Assembly: GCF_019207085.1 (NCBI RefSeq)
Contig: NZ_JAATOM010000027.1
Coordinates: 17,129 to 81,128 of the forward strand
Length of the DNA stretch: 64,000 bases
Reading direction: 5' to 3'
DNA from: Variovorax sp. dw_308
Lineage (GTDB): Bacteria; Pseudomonadota; Gammaproteobacteria; Burkholderiales; Burkholderiaceae_C
The notes beneath the pieces are model-generated. The model did no database searches. It had not been told where the DNA came from and was given only the letters and a program-made list of their open reading frames with translations. Positions 61,771 to 64,000 of the stretch are shown here, piece by piece. A program made the position numbers and the translations under genes. How positions within the stretch are numbered: position 1 is the stretch's first letter; every line of letters begins with the position of its first letter.

Positions 61771-63102
61771 ATGGCACAGCCTTCTGACAATTCATCCGGC
61801 CGCAACGAGGCGCTCACGCCCCTGGCGGATTCCGCCCGCGTGTTCCGCTGGCACGACCACGCATCGCTCTGGTTCAGCCTCGGCGTCGGCTTGCTCGTGA
61901 TGCAGGTCGGCGCGTACCTGGTGCCCGCCGTGGGCACGCAGGCGGCCGCCGTCGCGATCGTGCTCGGCTCCTGCGTCGGCGCCGGGCTGCTGGCCTGGAC
62001 GGCGCGGCTCGGTTGCGAAAGCGGCCTGGCCAGTGCGGGCCTCATGCATGCGACCTATGGCAGCGCCTTTGCGCGGCTGCCGGTGCTGCTCAACATCGTG
62101 CAGCTCGTAGGCTGGACCACCTTCGAGATCGTCATCATGCGCGAGGGCACGCAGGCGATCGGCAAGCAGGCCTTCGGCCTTGCGCTCGACACCCCGCTGG
62201 GCACGCTGCTCACCACCCTGCTCTGGGGCGCGGTACTGCTGGCACTGCTGGCCGGCTCGATGGTCAAGCTGGTGCGGCGCTTCGTCAGCCGCTTCGGCCT
62301 GCCGCTGGTGGTGATTTCGCTGGTCTGGCTGACATGGCAGTTTGCCGGGCAGCTCAACGCCAAGGGCTTCGGCGCCTTCTGGTCCCGCGCGGGCGACGGC
62401 TCCATGGGCATGTTCAGTGCGCTTGACCTGGTGATCGCGATGCCGGTCTCGTGGCTGCCGCTGGTGGCCGACTATGCGCGGCATGGCAAACGCAGCACCG
62501 GCGGCCTGGGCAGCGCCTTCAGCGGCACCTGGATCGGCTACCTGGTGGCCAATGTCTGGTGCTATGCGCTCGGCGTCATGGTCGTGAGTTCAGCCGACAC
62601 CGGCACCAGCCTGGTCACCGCACTTCTGCTTGCACAAGGCGGTCTTCTCGCGCTCGGGCTGATCCTCGTCGACGAGCTCGACAACGCCTACGGCGACGTC
62701 TACTCGGGCGCTGTTTCGACGCACAGCCTGCTGCCGCGCTGGAGCGTGAAGCAATGGGGCCTGCTGATCGGCGTGCTGTGCATCGGCCTCGCGCTGGTGC
62801 TGCCGATGCACGCGCTGGAACCCTTCCTGTTGCTGCTGAGTTCGGTGTTCGTGCCGCTCTATGGCGTGATCCTCGGGCGCCTGGGAACCGGGGCAGCGCC
62901 GTCCGGCGTCGGCACGCATCGCGTCGACTGGGGTGCCGCCGCCATCTGGATCCTCGGCATCGCCGTGTACCACTGCCTGGCCCAGTGGGCGCCGCAGTTC
63001 GGCTCGGCCCTGCCGACGCTGGTGCTGACCTTCGTGACCGCCTGGCTCAGCCGGGCATCGGCTACAGGCGGTGCATCGGCACTGGCGCAAAGCCGTGGTT
63101 GA
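61771..63102 (+). CDS. cytX: Putative hydroxymethylpyrimidine transporter CytX
   Basis: The 443-residue membrane protein belongs to the NCS1 (cytosine permease-like) family with about 12 hydrophobic helices: WFSLGVGLLVMQVGAYLVPAVG, VQLVGWTTFEIVIMREG, LDLVIAMPVSWLPLVADYARHGK, DELDNAYGDVYSGAVSTHSLLP. TPP-riboswitch control identifies it as a thiamine-precursor (HMP) importer. ATG at 61771 (MAQPSDN) follows GGAGC. Its 3' end overlaps convergent thiD by 41 bp. Confidence 0.92.
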   Translation: MAQPSDNSSGRNEALTPLADSARVFRWHDHASLWFSLGVGLLVMQVGAYLVPAVGTQAAAVAIVLGSCVGAGLLAWTARLGCESGLASAGLMHATYGSAFARLPVLLNIVQLVGWTTFEIVIMREGTQAIGKQAFGLALDTPLGTLLTTLLWGAVLLALLAGSMVKLVRRFVSRFGLPLVVISLVWLTWQFAGQLNAKGFGAFWSRAGDGSMGMFSALDLVIAMPVSWLPLVADYARHGKRSTGGLGSAFSGTWIGYLVANVWCYALGVMVVSSADTGTSLVTALLLAQGGLLALGLILVDELDNAYGDVYSGAVSTHSLLPRWSVKQWGLLIGVLCIGLALVLPMHALEPFLLLLSSVFVPLYGVILGRLGTGAAPSGVGTHRVDWGAAAIWILGIAVYHCLAQWAPQFGSALPTLVLTFVTAWLSRASATGGASALAQSRG

Positions 63103-63892
63103 GCGGACCGTGGCCTGCGCCGACCTTGATGTCGGCCCCGGCCGTCATCGCAGCGATCACGTAGGCACGTGCCTGCTGCACGGCCTCGGGCAACGCGTGG
63201 CCGAGCGCAAGGTGCGCCGCGATGGCCGACGACAGCGTGCAGCCGGTGCCATGCAGGTTCTGGCTCGCGATACGGGCCGACCCGAAGCGGCGCGGCGGGC
63301 TTCCGGCCTCCGCCAGCACGTCGACGATCTCCTCGCCCTTCAGGTGGCCTCCCTTCAGCAGCACCGCATGCGCGCCGAGCGCCAGCAGGTCGCTGGCCGC
63401 GCGATCGAGGCCATCGACGCCATCGATCTCGCGGCCGATCAACAGGGCGGCCTCGTCGAGGTTCGGCGTGATCACCATTGCGCGCGGGAACAGCTCGTTC
63501 ACCAGCCGCTGCACCGTCTCGTTCTCGATCAGGCGGTCGCCGCTGGTCGCGACCATCACCGGGTCAAGCACCACGTTCGGCAGCTTGTAGTGGTCGATGG
63601 CCCATGCCACCACCTCGACCACCTCGGGCGCATGCAGCATGCCGAGCTTGACCGCGTCGACGCCGATGTCCTCCACCACGGACTGGATCTGCGCCTTCAG
63701 GAAGGCCGGCGGCACCGCGAAGATGCCGCTCACGCCCATCGTGTTCTGCGCCGTGAGCGCGGTGATCGCGGTCATGCCGTAGCACCCGAGTGCGCTGAAG
63801 GTCTTGAGGTCGGCCTGGATGCCGGCACCGCCGCCACTGTCGGAGCCGGCGATCGAAAGCACGCGCGCGTAGCGCAAGGAAGCGTTGGTCAT
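63062..63892 (-). CDS. thiD: Hydroxymethylpyrimidine/phosphomethylpyrimidine kinase
   Basis: The 276-residue ribokinase-family protein phosphorylates HMP and HMP-P in thiamine synthesis. Visible are VLSIAGSDSGGGAGIQADLKTF (substrate loop), ALTAQNT, VKLGML, LDPVMVATSGDRLI and the anion-hole HGTGCTLSSAIAAHLALG. ATG at 63892 has no ribosome site; only 23 bp separate it from the divergent thiO-like start, so leaderless translation is possible. Confidence 0.94.
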   Translation of the reverse strand: MTNASLRYARVLSIAGSDSGGGAGIQADLKTFSALGCYGMTAITALTAQNTMGVSGIFAVPPAFLKAQIQSVVEDIGVDAVKLGMLHAPEVVEVVAWAIDHYKLPNVVLDPVMVATSGDRLIENETVQRLVNELFPRAMVITPNLDEAALLIGREIDGVDGLDRAASDLLALGAHAVLLKGGHLKGEEIVDVLAEAGSPPRRFGSARIASQNLHGTGCTLSSAIAAHLALGHALPEAVQQARAYVIAAMTAGADIKVGAGHGPLNHGFAPVPMHRL

Positions 63893-63915
63893 TCGCAAAA
63901 TTATCAACCACCCGC

Positions 63916-64000
63916 ATGAACTCCCTTGAAGCGCTTCCGTTCGATGCAGCCACCGTGCTCGGCGCCGGCCTCATGGGCCGGCTGCTGGCCCTGTCGCTGG
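63916..64000 (+). CDS. thiO: FAD-dependent oxidoreductase (ThiO-like), partial
   Basis: Only the first 28 residues are inside the window; the frame is open at the edge. After a short leader they show the Rossmann dinucleotide motif VLGAGLMGRLLAL. Position next to thiD and cytX suggests glycine oxidase ThiO, which makes iminoglycine for the thiazole half of thiamine. The assignment rests mainly on context. Confidence 0.6.
   Translation, partial: MNSLEALPFDAATVLGAGLMGRLLALSL

Overview
The window looks like a stretch of chromosome from a high-GC betaproteobacterium of the Comamonadaceae, most like Variovorax. The basis is the gene content: an ssuEADCB operon ending in a molbindin, cysI-DUF934 and cysHDN, FdxA with a thioredoxin-reductase-like ferredoxin-NADP reductase, a CytX/ThiD/ThiO thiamine locus, bifunctional MnmC, and a phasin-like gene next to a PHB depolymerase. 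This assignment is by protein recognition only. I saw no rRNA, tRNA, CRISPR array, prophage or complete insertion sequence.

Layout. 1-9.5 kb: the start of an unknown membrane-anchored protein, a 1311-residue BTAD/cyclase/ATPase/TPR regulator, a Crp/Fnr regulator, an acetyl-CoA hydrolase/transferase, an ABC substrate-binding protein, XdhC and a Tat-exported MsrB. 9.5-17.6 kb: a ModE-like regulator; a sigma-54 activator of AcoR type facing an aldehyde dehydrogenase-DUF779 operon, with a -24/-12 promoter and an array of TGTCGC sites between them; a DUF2325 protein; and a molybdate-type operon (ModA-like protein, Mo-fold lipoprotein, molbindin). 17.7-25.6 kb: sugar-acid dehydratase, LytM peptidase, L,D-transpeptidase, PHB depolymerase with a small phasin-like partner, a hybrid histidine kinase and a DUF883 protein. 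25.8-31.7 kb: ssuEADCBF plus sbp for sulfonate and sulfate uptake. 31.8-37.9 kb: YggX, MnmC, a universal stress protein, a TRIC-type channel, a transglutaminase, and an ArsR-SRPBCC-VOC operon. 37.9-41.0 kb: two tandem copies of an APS kinase-sulfotransferase pair. 41-47.4 kb: an aldo/keto reductase and a very large SdrD_B-repeat surface protein with an N-terminal thioester domain, interrupted by a one-base frameshift. 47.6-53.5 kb: HAD hydrolase, phosphoglucomutase, MFS transporter, an AbrB/PIN toxin-antitoxin pair, and a split amidase with a lipoprotein. 53.6-61.6 kb: sulfate assimilation (cysI-DUF934, cysHDN), then fdxA and a ferredoxin reductase. 61.6-64 kb: a TPP riboswitch, cytX, thiD and the start of a thiO-like gene.

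How it fits together. Sulfur is the main theme. Sbp and Ssu take up sulfate and sulfonates, CysDN makes APS, CysH has the four cysteines of an APS (not PAPS) reductase, and CysI reduces sulfite. CysC is therefore not needed for assimilation, so the two CysC copies coupled to sulfotransferase-like genes probably supply PAPS for a dedicated sulfation reaction. cysI and cysH share an almost identical 48-bp upstream element that probably co-regulates them. Molybdenum is a secondary theme: XdhC, ModE-like, ModA-like, a Mo-fold lipoprotein and two molbindins. A family of roughly 130-bp inverted-repeat elements occupies three gene junctions.
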